This document shows, one piece after another, positions 51,727-60,574 of a stretch of 64,000 bases of DNA. Each line of letters begins with the position of its first letter. The stretch's first letter is position 1. The notes under the pieces are model-generated. The model saw only the letters and a list, made by a program, of their open reading frames with translations, had not been told where the DNA came from and ran no database searches. The stretch is taken from positions 1 through 64,000 of the forward strand of contig JBELHA010000003.1 of the NCBI GenBank assembly GCA_042091695.1, read 5' to 3'. Source of the stretch: Flavicella sp042091695 (GTDB lineage Bacteria > Bacteroidota > Bacteroidia > Flavobacteriales > Flavobacteriaceae). Both the position numbers and the translations under genes were made by a program.

Positions 51727-53598
51727 TTACTCTACAGCTTGAATACTATCCAAAGTTCGGAGGGTATCTTGAGTTTGGACGCTATCTTTGACTTGCAAAA
51801 AAGATTTCTCATCCATTAAGGAGTCTAAAGGTTTTTCTAGCTCTTTTGCTACTGAAAATTCAATTGCCTGAATCGACAAATCTGAAGCGTACTGATACAA
51901 GTAAACTGCAGTGTTTTCAACACTACGCTCATATAGACTGTCATTGTATTGGAATGAATTTATCAATCGTGTTGACTTCTGATCAGAAAAAGCAGGTTGT
52001 GGGCATAAACCTAACGAAGAAGCCAAACGCATAAGCACATCATACACTACATCAAAACCTCTAATAGCATATTCTGAAGGATATGTTTTATTTTTATTTA
52101 AAAAAACTTTGTGAAAATCATTTCCCCTTCCCAAGGAATCTATGTCCTCAGAAGAAGCCGCATACACAAATTCCATTTGTCCCAATAAGTTATTGTTCAC
52201 CTTGTCAAAGTTTGCTTTTTTCTCTATTGCAAATAATTTGACATTGGGCGCATTCGGTAATGATTTCAAATTATTGACTACATCTGCAGTCACCACCTTA
52301 TCGTTTGTAGCTAACAAAACCCAATTTGTCCCAAGAGTATCTGCGACTGCTACGAATCTCTCATTGCTAATATATCCGTTTTCAGGTTGCAACATTGCAA
52401 CTGTATCTATAGAATCGTGATTTTTTAAGTCTGTTGTTATCGAAAGCATTTCAATCTTTGACGTGATTTTTTCATCCCCGACAACGATGATGTTTTCGTC
52501 GGTATAAATACTTTTAAAGTAGTCTACTACTTTTTGCTTGAACAACAATCTTGGCGTAGCTGTCTTTATCAAGTTCGTCTGCTCAAAAGTAGACTGTTTG
52601 CTAGAATAAAATGGAAAAACTACAGGGACATCCGCAACATTAGAAGCAATAAAATCCGCATATTTACTATATACTGGTCCAAAGATAACGGATAAAGAAT
52701 CCAAATTATGCGTGTCAATAATTTGCTGAATACTGTCTTTGTTATTTGAGGTGTCATATACATTTACATTGAGTGCAACACCCTGTGCACGGATAGAGTC
52801 CATTGCTATTTCAGCCCCTAAATAAAAATCAGTAACGATACTTATCAAATTGTTTTTATTGGAAAATAATTGACTCTTATTCAAAGTATCGTTTTTGGAA
52901 AACTTGAAAGGCAACAACATGGCAATATCTATTGGCTTAGTCACAACGATACTGTCAGTATGGTATGCTTGTTTTGTCGGTAACTGAGCAACATCATTTG
53001 CTGAATTGATGCTGCGTATTTTTAGATGCATCCCTAGTTTTAAACCTTCAACAAGAATTGGATTCAACAACAATAGTTCGGATTCAGAAACCTCATAAAA
53101 TCGTGTCAAACTGTAAAGAGTATCGTCTTTTACTACGGTGTGTAGTTGAAAATTACTTTTTAACTCTTCTAACTCTAAGGCTTGTAGTTCTTCTGCAGTC
53201 AATTCTTTTTCACCAGGAATCTTTAGCATCGCTCCTATCTTCAGCCCCTCTTCTTTTAAGGTCGGATTGAGACTGTACAAACCTTCAATACTAACTTGAT
53301 ACTGTTTTGATATTCCAAATAAGGTTTCTTTTGCCAGCACCAAATGCTCTAATACTACTTTATTTTGAGGGTTGACTACTTGTTGCTTCTTAGGTATCAA
53401 TATCAATGTATTGGGAGCTGGTTTTTTCTTCAATCCAGGATTCATTTTCAATATTACCCTAGTTTTTACGCCGATTCGCTTGGCAATATCACGAATGGTC
53501 TCTCCCTCTTGAACAAAATAAGTCGTGTATAAATTACTTTGTGCATTAGCAACACAAGAATGCAACACGATAAAACAAACAAACAAAAACTTTTTCAT
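51727..53598 (-). CDS. Exported LysM / periplasmic-binding-protein fusion
   Basis: A 623-residue protein. A signal peptide (FLFVCFIVLHSCVANAQ) is followed by three LysM repeats at about 27-70, 82-128 and 150-200 (QEGETIRDIAKRIGV, LAKETLFGISKQYQV, VKDDTLYSLTRFYEV). The remainder (about 220-600) looks like a type 1 periplasmic-binding protein fold, with VAMLLPF-like IDIAMLLPFKF, FYLGAEIAMDSIRAQG and SLSVIFGPVYSKYADF. LysM binds peptidoglycan, so this may sense or tether wall components; similarity in architecture to LpoA-type PBP activators is only a guess. It lies downstream of guaA, with a hairpin between them. Confidence 0.82.
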   Translation of the reverse strand: MKKFLFVCFIVLHSCVANAQSNLYTTYFVQEGETIRDIAKRIGVKTRVILKMNPGLKKKPAPNTLILIPKKQQVVNPQNKVVLEHLVLAKETLFGISKQYQVSIEGLYSLNPTLKEEGLKIGAMLKIPGEKELTAEELQALELEELKSNFQLHTVVKDDTLYSLTRFYEVSESELLLLNPILVEGLKLGMHLKIRSINSANDVAQLPTKQAYHTDSIVVTKPIDIAMLLPFKFSKNDTLNKSQLFSNKNNLISIVTDFYLGAEIAMDSIRAQGVALNVNVYDTSNNKDSIQQIIDTHNLDSLSVIFGPVYSKYADFIASNVADVPVVFPFYSSKQSTFEQTNLIKTATPRLLFKQKVVDYFKSIYTDENIIVVGDEKITSKIEMLSITTDLKNHDSIDTVAMLQPENGYISNERFVAVADTLGTNWVLLATNDKVVTADVVNNLKSLPNAPNVKLFAIEKKANFDKVNNNLLGQMEFVYAASSEDIDSLGRGNDFHKVFLNKNKTYPSEYAIRGFDVVYDVLMRLASSLGLCPQPAFSDQKSTRLINSFQYNDSLYERSVENTAVYLYQYASDLSIQAIEFSVAKELEKPLDSLMDEKSFLQVKDSVQTQDTLRTLDSIQAVE

Positions 53599-53611
53599 AA
53601 TTTATGATATA

Positions 53612-53645
53612 AAATAACCATTCTAAAAAACTTCAGAATGGTTAT
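53612..53645 (-). terminator. Hairpin terminator after guaA
   Basis: A 12-bp stem, AATAACCATTCT (53612-53623) with AGAATGGTTATT (53634-53645), a 10-nt loop, then a T-rich run on the minus strand. It lies between guaA and the LysM gene. Confidence 0.65.
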
Positions 53646-53682
53646 TGCAATATGATTAAAAAAAACTTGATACACAAGCTTA

Positions 53683-55215
53683 TTATTCCCATTCAATAGT
53701 CGCAGGTGGTTTTGAACTGATGTCATATACAACACGGTTTACCCCTTTGACTGTATTTATAATTTTATTTGAAGTCTCCTGCAAAAACTTGTATGGTAAA
53801 TCTACCCAATCAGCAGTCATACCATCTGTAGATTCAACAGCTCTCAGAGCGACTACTTTTTCGTAGGTACGCTCATCACCCATCACTCCTACTGAGTTTA
53901 CTGGCAACAACATAGCACCTGCTTGCCAAACTTTGTCATACAAGCCCCATGCTTTCAATCCGTTAATAAAAACAGCATCCACTTCTTGGAGGATCCTCAC
54001 TTTTTCAGCCGTGATATCTCCTAATATTCGAATTCCCATTCCTGGTCCAGGGAAAGGATGTCTTCCCAACAACTCCGGATCAATGCCTAATGATTTTCCA
54101 ACCCTACGCACCTCATCTTTGAATATCATTCGAAGCGGTTCTACAATTTTAAGTTTCATAAAATCAGGCAAACCACCCACATTATGGTGTGATTTGATAG
54201 TTGCTGATGGTCCTCCAGTTGCTGAAACAGACTCAATAACGTCTGGATAAATAGTTCCTTGTGCCAACCACTTAACATCCGTCAAAAGGTTTGATTCTTC
54301 ATCAAACACTTCTATAAAACAACGTCCAATAATCTTACGTTTTTTCTCAGGATCAGATTCCCCTTTCAAAGCATCCAAAAAGCGTGCCGAAGCATCTACT
54401 CCTTTCACATTTAAGCCCATACCTTCGTACTGCTTCAATACATTTTGAAATTCATCTTTTCGCAACAAACCGTTGTTCACAAAAATACAATGCAAATTTT
54501 TCCCAATCGCTTTATCTAGCAAAACTGCAGCTACTGTAGAATCTACACCTCCTGACAAACCTAAAACAACTTTATCTGATCCAACTTTGTCCTGTATCGC
54601 TTTTACTGTAGTGTCCACAAAACTAGTAGGTGTCCATGTCTGTGCTACGTCTGCAATTTTTACCAAGAAATTCTCTAGCAATTGCAAGCCGTCTGTAGAA
54701 TGGTAAACCTCTGGATGGAACTGTATGGCATATGTATCTTCGCCTTCAATAGCATAGGCAGCATTTTCTACATCGTGTGTACTCGCTATTTTAGTATAAT
54801 TTTCAGGTAATTTTAGAATAGTATCTGAATGACTCATCCAAACTTGACTGTCCTCATGTATCCCCTCAAACAAGGGACTATCAGTAGCTACAAATGAAAG
54901 GTTTGCCCTTCCATATTCTCTGGTCTTTGAAGCACCTACTTCACCTCCATAAAAATGAGCTAAGTATTGCGCACCGTAACAAACCCCTAACAAAGGTTTC
55001 TTTCCTTTTATCTGAGATAAATCTGGTTGTGGAGCTTCTGTTCCTCTTACTGAATGCGGACTTCCTGAAAGGATGACCGCTTTAAAATCATCCGCTGAAA
55101 ACTTTGAGCTGTTGTAGGGATGTATTTCGCAATAAATGTTGAGTTCTCTAACTCTACGTGCAATAAGTTGCGTGAATTGCGATCCGAAATCTAAAATAAG
55201 TACTTTTTGTTGCAT
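53683..55215 (-). CDS. guaA: GMP synthase (glutamine-hydrolysing)
   Basis: Converts XMP to GMP with ATP and glutamine. The class I glutamine amidotransferase domain has LLGVCYGAQ (Cys79) and FHPEV (about 166-170); the ATP-pyrophosphatase domain has LSGGVDST near 220, and the dimerisation domain ends in PPATIEWE. At 510 residues it is complete. The start at 55215 (MQQKVLILDFG) is preferred over 55221 because that ATG lies in the predicted -7 element. The promoter is so close that the mRNA may be leaderless. Confidence 0.97.
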   Translation of the reverse strand: MQQKVLILDFGSQFTQLIARRVRELNIYCEIHPYNSSKFSADDFKAVILSGSPHSVRGTEAPQPDLSQIKGKKPLLGVCYGAQYLAHFYGGEVGASKTREYGRANLSFVATDSPLFEGIHEDSQVWMSHSDTILKLPENYTKIASTHDVENAAYAIEGEDTYAIQFHPEVYHSTDGLQLLENFLVKIADVAQTWTPTSFVDTTVKAIQDKVGSDKVVLGLSGGVDSTVAAVLLDKAIGKNLHCIFVNNGLLRKDEFQNVLKQYEGMGLNVKGVDASARFLDALKGESDPEKKRKIIGRCFIEVFDEESNLLTDVKWLAQGTIYPDVIESVSATGGPSATIKSHHNVGGLPDFMKLKIVEPLRMIFKDEVRRVGKSLGIDPELLGRHPFPGPGMGIRILGDITAEKVRILQEVDAVFINGLKAWGLYDKVWQAGAMLLPVNSVGVMGDERTYEKVVALRAVESTDGMTADWVDLPYKFLQETSNKIINTVKGVNRVVYDISSKPPATIEWE

Positions 55216-55218
55216 GCG

Positions 55219-55245
55219 CAAAAGTAAAATTTAATTCATTAACAA
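55219..55245 (-). promoter_or_regulatory. guaA promoter immediately upstream of the start codon
   Basis: The minus strand reads TACTTTTG (55226 to 55219), with TTG at 55245-55243 and a 16-nt spacer. Only 3 nt separate the -7 element from the ATG, implying a leaderless or nearly leaderless transcript. Confidence 0.5.
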
Positions 55246-55271
55246 ACGAATGATTGTTCTGATTTTTATGG

Positions 55272-55316
55272 AAAAAAAGCTTTTTAAAATATCTAAAAAA
55301 GAGACAAAGCTTTTTT
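55272..55316 (-). terminator. Probable terminator after the gamma-carbonic anhydrase gene
   Basis: An 11-bp A/T-rich inverted repeat around an AAGCTT core, near 55274-55284 and 55306-55316, with a loop of about 21 nt and a T-run on the minus strand just past the stop codon. The long loop lowers confidence. Confidence 0.45.
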
Positions 55317-55829
55317 CTATTTCGCAAACCAACCTGCATATTTTATATAATTCTCAGCGATTCTATGAATTTCTCCTGTCAACAACTCCTCACTGATATC
55401 TTTTATTTTTTTGGCTGGAACACCTCCATACACAGAACCTGATTTTACATGAGTACCCTTTGCCAATACAGCACCTGCAGCAATAATACAATTGGATTCT
55501 ATGATACAATCGTCCATAACGATAGCCCCCATTCCGATCAATACATTGTCTTTTAAAGTGCAACCATGTACAATCGCATTGTGTCCAATTGATACATTAT
55601 TACCTATCACCGTTGGTGACTTTTTATAGGTAGCATGAATGACAGCTCCGTCTTGAATATTAACTTTATTACCAATGGTAATGGAATGTACGTCTCCTCT
55701 TATGACAGCATGGTACCAAACACTACAAGCGTCTCCCATAGTAACTTGACCAACAATAACGGCATTTTCAGCAATAAAAACTGGATTTCCAATTTGAGGT
55801 GTAAATCCTCTAACTTCTTTTAACAGCAT
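55317..55829 (-). CDS. Gamma-carbonic anhydrase family protein (left-handed beta-helix)
   Basis: A 170-residue hexapeptide-repeat protein. Residues from about 18 to 150 show LbH repeats (VFIAENAVIVGQVTMGDACS, NKVNIQDGAVIHAT, NNVSIGHNAIVHGC, NVLIGMGAIVMDDC, ending SVYGGVPAKKI). Three histidines in VIHAT, SIGHN and IVHGC match zinc ligands of the Cam/YrdA group. It may hydrate CO2 or act on an acyl-CoA derivative, as PaaY does. It has its own -7 element and lies between guaA and the PorP/SprF gene; no functional link is evident. Confidence 0.9.
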   Translation of the reverse strand: MLLKEVRGFTPQIGNPVFIAENAVIVGQVTMGDACSVWYHAVIRGDVHSITIGNKVNIQDGAVIHATYKKSPTVIGNNVSIGHNAIVHGCTLKDNVLIGMGAIVMDDCIIESNCIIAAGAVLAKGTHVKSGSVYGGVPAKKIKDISEELLTGEIHRIAENYIKYAGWFAK

Positions 55830-55856
55830 ATTTCTATTTTTGAGTGTAATTTAATT

Positions 55857-55864
55857 CAAATATA
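55857..55864 (-). promoter_or_regulatory. -7 element for the gamma-carbonic anhydrase gene
   Basis: The minus strand reads TATATTTG (55864 to 55857), matching TAnnTTTG, 27 nt ahead of the ATG at 55829. It lies in the 39-nt gap after the upstream gene. No TTG box at the right spacing. Confidence 0.45.
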
Positions 55865-55868
55865 CACT

Positions 55869-56840
55869 TTAAAAGAAATAACTTGTATTGATATTTGGAC
55901 AAGCTGATAGGCGCGATTTACGAACAAAGACATTCATACCTAGTGTGAATTGATGGTAGCCCCCTTTGGTACTCAATCCAACACCTCCCAACTGTTCCGA
56001 ATAGGCATAAGAAAACATGTAATTTTTATAATTAACCCCAAAAATAGGCGTTATAAACTCACGAGGCGTCAAACTAGGATCCCCTGTAGTTGTACTGTAA
56101 GAGATGGCTCCCCACACCTGAGCTTTTTGCATATTTGTGTAAAATTTACAATTGAAATCAAAGCGGTTTCTTTCAAAATAAGGCTCGTGCATTAACATTA
56201 ATGAAGGTTCAAACTGAATGGGATAATCTTTCCCTAAAAAACAGCCTGCAAATAAAATATATTTACTCAAATCAACTGCTTCCAATACGTCATCTTCATT
56301 CGTTGTTAAAAATATATTTTTTACTGTTAAGTAGCTAAAAAATTGATTCCAATGAAAAGACATCCCAAAATCCCCATTAAAATAACGATCACTACTATTA
56401 ATTGCTAATAGAGAAGTTTCTGTGGTATTGGCCAAAATACTTGTGTCAAAAAGTTGTTGTACCACAGCAAGCGATAGACCAAAAGAAAGTTGTTTAAAAG
56501 ATCTATACCCTTTTGACATATTGATGTGATAAGCATAAGTCAACTGTACCCCTTTACTCGCATGATAACCATTCTCATCATTGAATAAAATCGTCCCAAA
56601 ACTAGAGCCCTTTCCAAATCTATTGTGAAAACTTAATGTTTGTAATGATGGTGCGTCCTTTACACCTCTCCACTGTGTGTTATTTGTGAGTCGAATTTTG
56701 CCGGAATTACCAATACCTGCTGCGGCAGGATGTAACAAATAGACATTGTCTGAAAGATAATCTGAATTGATTTTCAAGGTCTCCTGAGCCTTTGTATTCA
56801 CAAGGCAAAAGCAGGACAAAATAAAAATCAAATAATTCAT
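55869..56840 (-). CDS. PorP/SprF family type IX secretion membrane protein
   Basis: A 323-residue outer-membrane protein. A signal peptide (IFILSCFCLVNTKAQ) leads to the PorP/SprF pattern: LLHPAAAGIGNSGKIRL, RLTNNTQWRGVKDAP, SFHNRFGKGSSFGTILFND and GVQLTYAYHINMS, with a late YMFSYAYSEQLGGVGLSTKG barrel strand that is split here. Such proteins help secrete or anchor specific T9SS cargo at the surface; SprF serves the adhesin SprB. Usually the gene lies beside a large repetitive adhesin gene, but none is present here, so it is an orphan copy. Confidence 0.88.
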   Translation of the reverse strand: MNYLIFILSCFCLVNTKAQETLKINSDYLSDNVYLLHPAAAGIGNSGKIRLTNNTQWRGVKDAPSLQTLSFHNRFGKGSSFGTILFNDENGYHASKGVQLTYAYHINMSKGYRSFKQLSFGLSLAVVQQLFDTSILANTTETSLLAINSSDRYFNGDFGMSFHWNQFFSYLTVKNIFLTTNEDDVLEAVDLSKYILFAGCFLGKDYPIQFEPSLMLMHEPYFERNRFDFNCKFYTNMQKAQVWGAISYSTTTGDPSLTPREFITPIFGVNYKNYMFSYAYSEQLGGVGLSTKGGYHQFTLGMNVFVRKSRLSACPNINTSYFF

Positions 56841-57005
56841 AGGGAGGCTATTATTATAAAAATTTACGAAAAAAAAACAAGTAAAAAAAACAGAATCCTA
56901 AAGAAGCATTTGTGAAATCTTCAAAAAGCTTAAAAAAGTAGGAGAAATTGAACTTTATTCAATGCATTTTTTCTAAATTGTGCCATTGAAAATAAAAAAA
57001 CTTAC

Positions 57006-59168
57006 ATGCGAAAAATACTTTTTACCCTCCTTGTATTACCCTCTATTTTAATTGCACAAAAAAAAGAAATCACACTTTCAGAAATTTGGAAAGGAGGATT
57101 TAGAGAACAATATCTTGAGGCATACCGCCCGATGAACAACAATTACTATAGCTTGTTAGATTACGATTATACTAACAAAAGTACTTCTATAGATATTTAC
57201 AGTTATGAGACTTTAGAAAAAACAAAAACACTTGTCTCGAGTCGCGAGCTTGAAAACATCGCTTATTTTGATGATTATTCGTTCAACAAGGATGAAACAC
57301 AGGTACTTTTGAGTACAAAATCACAACAGATTTATAGACGTTCCTCTAAAGCAGTTTTTTACCTATATGATGTAAAACTTAAAAAAGCAGTATTGATCGA
57401 TGCAGAACCGATACAAGAACCTACTTTTTCTAAGGATAGTAAAAAAATAGCCTTTGTAAAAAACAACGATATTTACATCAAAGACATTGCGAGTAATAGC
57501 ACACAACAAATTACCTATGATGGAAAATACAACCATACAATCAATGGTATCGCTGATTGGGTCTACGAAGAAGAATTATCAATGGTCAAAGCTTTTATCT
57601 GGAGCAAAGATTCTAAAAAAATAGCATTTCTAAAGTTTGACGAAAGTGAAGTTCCTTTCTACAGCATGGATATTGTAGGAAATGGTTTGTACCCAAGCCA
57701 ACAAACTTTTAAATACCCAAAAGCAGGTGAAAAAAATGCAATAGTTAGCCTTCATACCTATGATCTTAGTTCAAAAATCACAAAAAAAGTTGCTATTGGG
57801 GACTATGAATATATTGCTGATTTACGATGGACCGAAAAAAATGAATCTTTTGCTGTAATAACCTTAAACAGGCATCAAAATCATCTTAAATTACATCTTG
57901 TAAATACAGAAAACAACAATAGCTCAATTCTATTAGAGGAGCAAAACAACACCTATGTTGATATCGTAGAAACTAACAACTTGACCTTTTTAGAGGACAA
58001 CTCTTTTTTATACAGCAGTGAAAAAAGTGGTTTCAATCATTTGTACCACTATGCAGCCAACGGTGCACTCAAAAAGCAACTCACAAAAGGAGATTGGGAA
58101 GTCACCAAATTTTATGGGATTCACAAGAAAAGCAAGACACTGTATTACCAATCAGTAGAAACTGGAAGTACCAATAAAAGTATTTATCAAATAAGCATAA
58201 AAGGGAAAAATAAAAAACTGATAAGTGCCGCAACAGGAACTAGTGATGCTGATTTTAGCAAGGATAAATCTTATTGTATCCTCAACCATTCAGACGCGAC
58301 TACTCCTACTACTTATACTTTGTACAAAAGAGGAAAAAAAGTAAAAGAAGTGCTTAATAACAATGTTGTTTTAGCCAAACTTGACGATTATACGTATTCA
58401 GAAAAAGAGTTCTTTCAATTGGAAACAAAGGATGCTACTTTGAACAGTTGGATTTTAAAACCTGCAAATTTCAACCCGAACAAACAGTATCCATTATTGA
58501 TGGTACAATATTCAGGTCCAGGATCCCAAGAAGTGCATAATTCTTGGAACAGCTACAATGATTACTGGTACCAGCACTTGGCACAAAAAGGATATATCAT
58601 TGCTTGTGTAGATGGAAGGGGTACTGGATTCAAAGGGTCTGCATTTAAAAGAGTCACCTACAAAGAATTGGGGAAATACGAAACAATTGATCAAATTGAA
58701 GCTGCAAAAGTATTGGGAAAAAGAAGTTATATCGATGCCGATAGAATAGGAATTTGGGGCTGGAGTTTTGGAGGTTTTATGGCTTCTAATTGTCTGCTCA
58801 AAGGAAACGACGTCTTCAGTACAGCCATTGCCGTAGCTCCAGTAACTTCTTGGAGGTATTACGACAGTATCTACACAGAAAGATACATGCAAACCCCACA
58901 AGAAAACCCTGAAGGTTACGACGAAAACTCTCCTCTATTTCACGCAGAGAAACTCAAGGGAAATTACTTGATCATTCACGGAACTGGTGATGACAACGTA
59001 CACGTACAAAACACTTACCAAATGGTCAATGCATTGATCGAAGAAAACAAACCTTTTGAACAAGCTATTTATCCAGACAGAACACATGGAATTTATAGAG
59101 GAAAAAACACCCGTTTGCACCTGTTTACTAAAATGACAGAATTTTTGGAAAAAAACTTAAAAAAATAA
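57006..59168 (+). CDS. Dipeptidyl-peptidase IV-like S9 serine peptidase
   Basis: A 720-residue exported prolyl-type peptidase that releases dipeptides from peptide N-termini. A signal peptide (ILFTLLVLPSILIAQ) precedes an eight-bladed propeller (about 50-460) with YEEELSMVKAFIWSKDSKKI (the Glu pair that binds the free N-terminus is EEE here). The catalytic domain has Ser587 in GWSFGGFMA, Asp662 or 663 in GTGDDNVH and His694 in DRTHGIY. It heads an operon with two POT peptide transporters and a thioredoxin-like gene, so it likely produces the di- and tripeptides they import. Confidence 0.94.
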   Translation: MRKILFTLLVLPSILIAQKKEITLSEIWKGGFREQYLEAYRPMNNNYYSLLDYDYTNKSTSIDIYSYETLEKTKTLVSSRELENIAYFDDYSFNKDETQVLLSTKSQQIYRRSSKAVFYLYDVKLKKAVLIDAEPIQEPTFSKDSKKIAFVKNNDIYIKDIASNSTQQITYDGKYNHTINGIADWVYEEELSMVKAFIWSKDSKKIAFLKFDESEVPFYSMDIVGNGLYPSQQTFKYPKAGEKNAIVSLHTYDLSSKITKKVAIGDYEYIADLRWTEKNESFAVITLNRHQNHLKLHLVNTENNNSSILLEEQNNTYVDIVETNNLTFLEDNSFLYSSEKSGFNHLYHYAANGALKKQLTKGDWEVTKFYGIHKKSKTLYYQSVETGSTNKSIYQISIKGKNKKLISAATGTSDADFSKDKSYCILNHSDATTPTTYTLYKRGKKVKEVLNNNVVLAKLDDYTYSEKEFFQLETKDATLNSWILKPANFNPNKQYPLLMVQYSGPGSQEVHNSWNSYNDYWYQHLAQKGYIIACVDGRGTGFKGSAFKRVTYKELGKYETIDQIEAAKVLGKRSYIDADRIGIWGWSFGGFMASNCLLKGNDVFSTAIAVAPVTSWRYYDSIYTERYMQTPQENPEGYDENSPLFHAEKLKGNYLIIHGTGDDNVHVQNTYQMVNALIEENKPFEQAIYPDRTHGIYRGKNTRLHLFTKMTEFLEKNLKK

Positions 59169-59183
59169 TATCAAATACTAAAT

Positions 59184-60542
59184 ATGAGTACTACAACACA
59201 TAAAAGCACAGAAAAAGAACTCTTTGGACATCCAATGGGGTTGTATATTTTATTTTTAACTGAAATGTGGGAGCGTTTTTCCTACTACGGAATGCGGGCT
59301 CTATTGGTATTGTATTTAATGGCAAAAACAACAGATACAAATGCTGGATTAGGATGGTCTCAAGGAGATGCCCTAGCGCTGTACGGATGGTACACTATGT
59401 TAGTGTATGTAGCTTCCATACCTGGAGGAATCATTGCCGATAAATTGATTGGACAGCGAAAATCTGTATTGTATGGAGGTATATTACTCTGTTTTGGTCA
59501 CGGTATCTTAGCTGTCGAAGAAATGTGGGCTTTTTACACAGGTTTGGGTCTGATTATTGCAGGAGTTGGAATGCTAAAACCTAATATCTCTACTATGGTA
59601 GGAGGGCTCTACAAACAAGGAGATATTCGAAGAGACAAAGGGTTTACTATCTTTTATATTGGCATCAATTTAGGGGCACTGCTATCAAGTCTGATTGTTG
59701 GTTATGTCGGAGAAGTACACGGTTGGCATTACGGTTTCGGACTAGCTGGAATCGGTATGTTGTTGGGTATGTTGGTTTTTTACTATGGTAGAAATCATTT
59801 GAATCATGTGGGAAACTATCTTGGTGACACCGCTAATAAAGAAGAAAAAGCGGCATTAAAGAACCCTTTGAGTAAAGTTGAAAAAGACAGAGTCATCGTA
59901 TTGTTTATTTCTTTCTTATTGGTCATCATCTTTTGGGGTGCCTTTGAACAAGCAGGTGGTTTGATGAATATTTATGCCAAAGAAAAAACAAGTAGAATGT
60001 TTTTAGATTGGGGGGAAGTACCTGCTACTTGGTTCCAATCGCTAAACGCCTTATTTATCATATTCCTTGGTACCACTGTCGCAGCTATTTGGGCTAAGCG
60101 AAAATTAAAAGGAAAACTATCTTCATCCCTTTTTAAAATGTGCCTTGGGTTGATCATCATGGGAACTGGGTTTTTATTTATGACCGCTGCCGCTATGGAA
60201 TACGAAACTACAGGAGCATCCGCCATGTTTTGGTTGGTATTGGCCTATTTGTTCCACACTGTTGGAGAACTATGCCTATCCCCAGTTGCCTTATCTTATA
60301 TAACTAAGCTTGCTCCCGTAAAATACGCATCTATCATGATGGGAGTTTATTTTGCCATGACTGGATTTGGAAACAAACTCGCTGGACTACTAGGAGAATC
60401 AGCGGAGGAGTTAGGAGAATTCACTATTTTTACAGGGATTGCTACTTTTTGTATCCTTTTCGGACTGTTGGTATTGACAATAAGAAAAAAGTTAGACCAA
60501 TTGACTCATGGTGCTGAAGACAACGAAACACAGATGGCTTAG
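59184..60542 (+). CDS. POT-family proton-dependent di/tripeptide transporter
   Basis: A 452-residue member of the PTR2/POT group of the major facilitator superfamily, about 12 helices. FLTEMWERFSYYGMRALLVLYL contains the ExxER proton-coupling motif, and GMLKPNISTMVGGLY and FTIFYIGINLGALLSSLIVG are the two POT signatures. SPVALSYITKLAP is the C-terminal peptide-site motif. It is 15 nt after the S9 peptidase gene and is followed by a second, larger copy. It imports peptides with protons. Confidence 0.95.
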   Translation: MSTTTHKSTEKELFGHPMGLYILFLTEMWERFSYYGMRALLVLYLMAKTTDTNAGLGWSQGDALALYGWYTMLVYVASIPGGIIADKLIGQRKSVLYGGILLCFGHGILAVEEMWAFYTGLGLIIAGVGMLKPNISTMVGGLYKQGDIRRDKGFTIFYIGINLGALLSSLIVGYVGEVHGWHYGFGLAGIGMLLGMLVFYYGRNHLNHVGNYLGDTANKEEKAALKNPLSKVEKDRVIVLFISFLLVIIFWGAFEQAGGLMNIYAKEKTSRMFLDWGEVPATWFQSLNALFIIFLGTTVAAIWAKRKLKGKLSSSLFKMCLGLIIMGTGFLFMTAAAMEYETTGASAMFWLVLAYLFHTVGELCLSPVALSYITKLAPVKYASIMMGVYFAMTGFGNKLAGLLGESAEELGEFTIFTGIATFCILFGLLVLTIRKKLDQLTHGAEDNETQMA

Positions 60543-60574
60543 GACAAAATATCATTTAAAATAAATCACAATTT

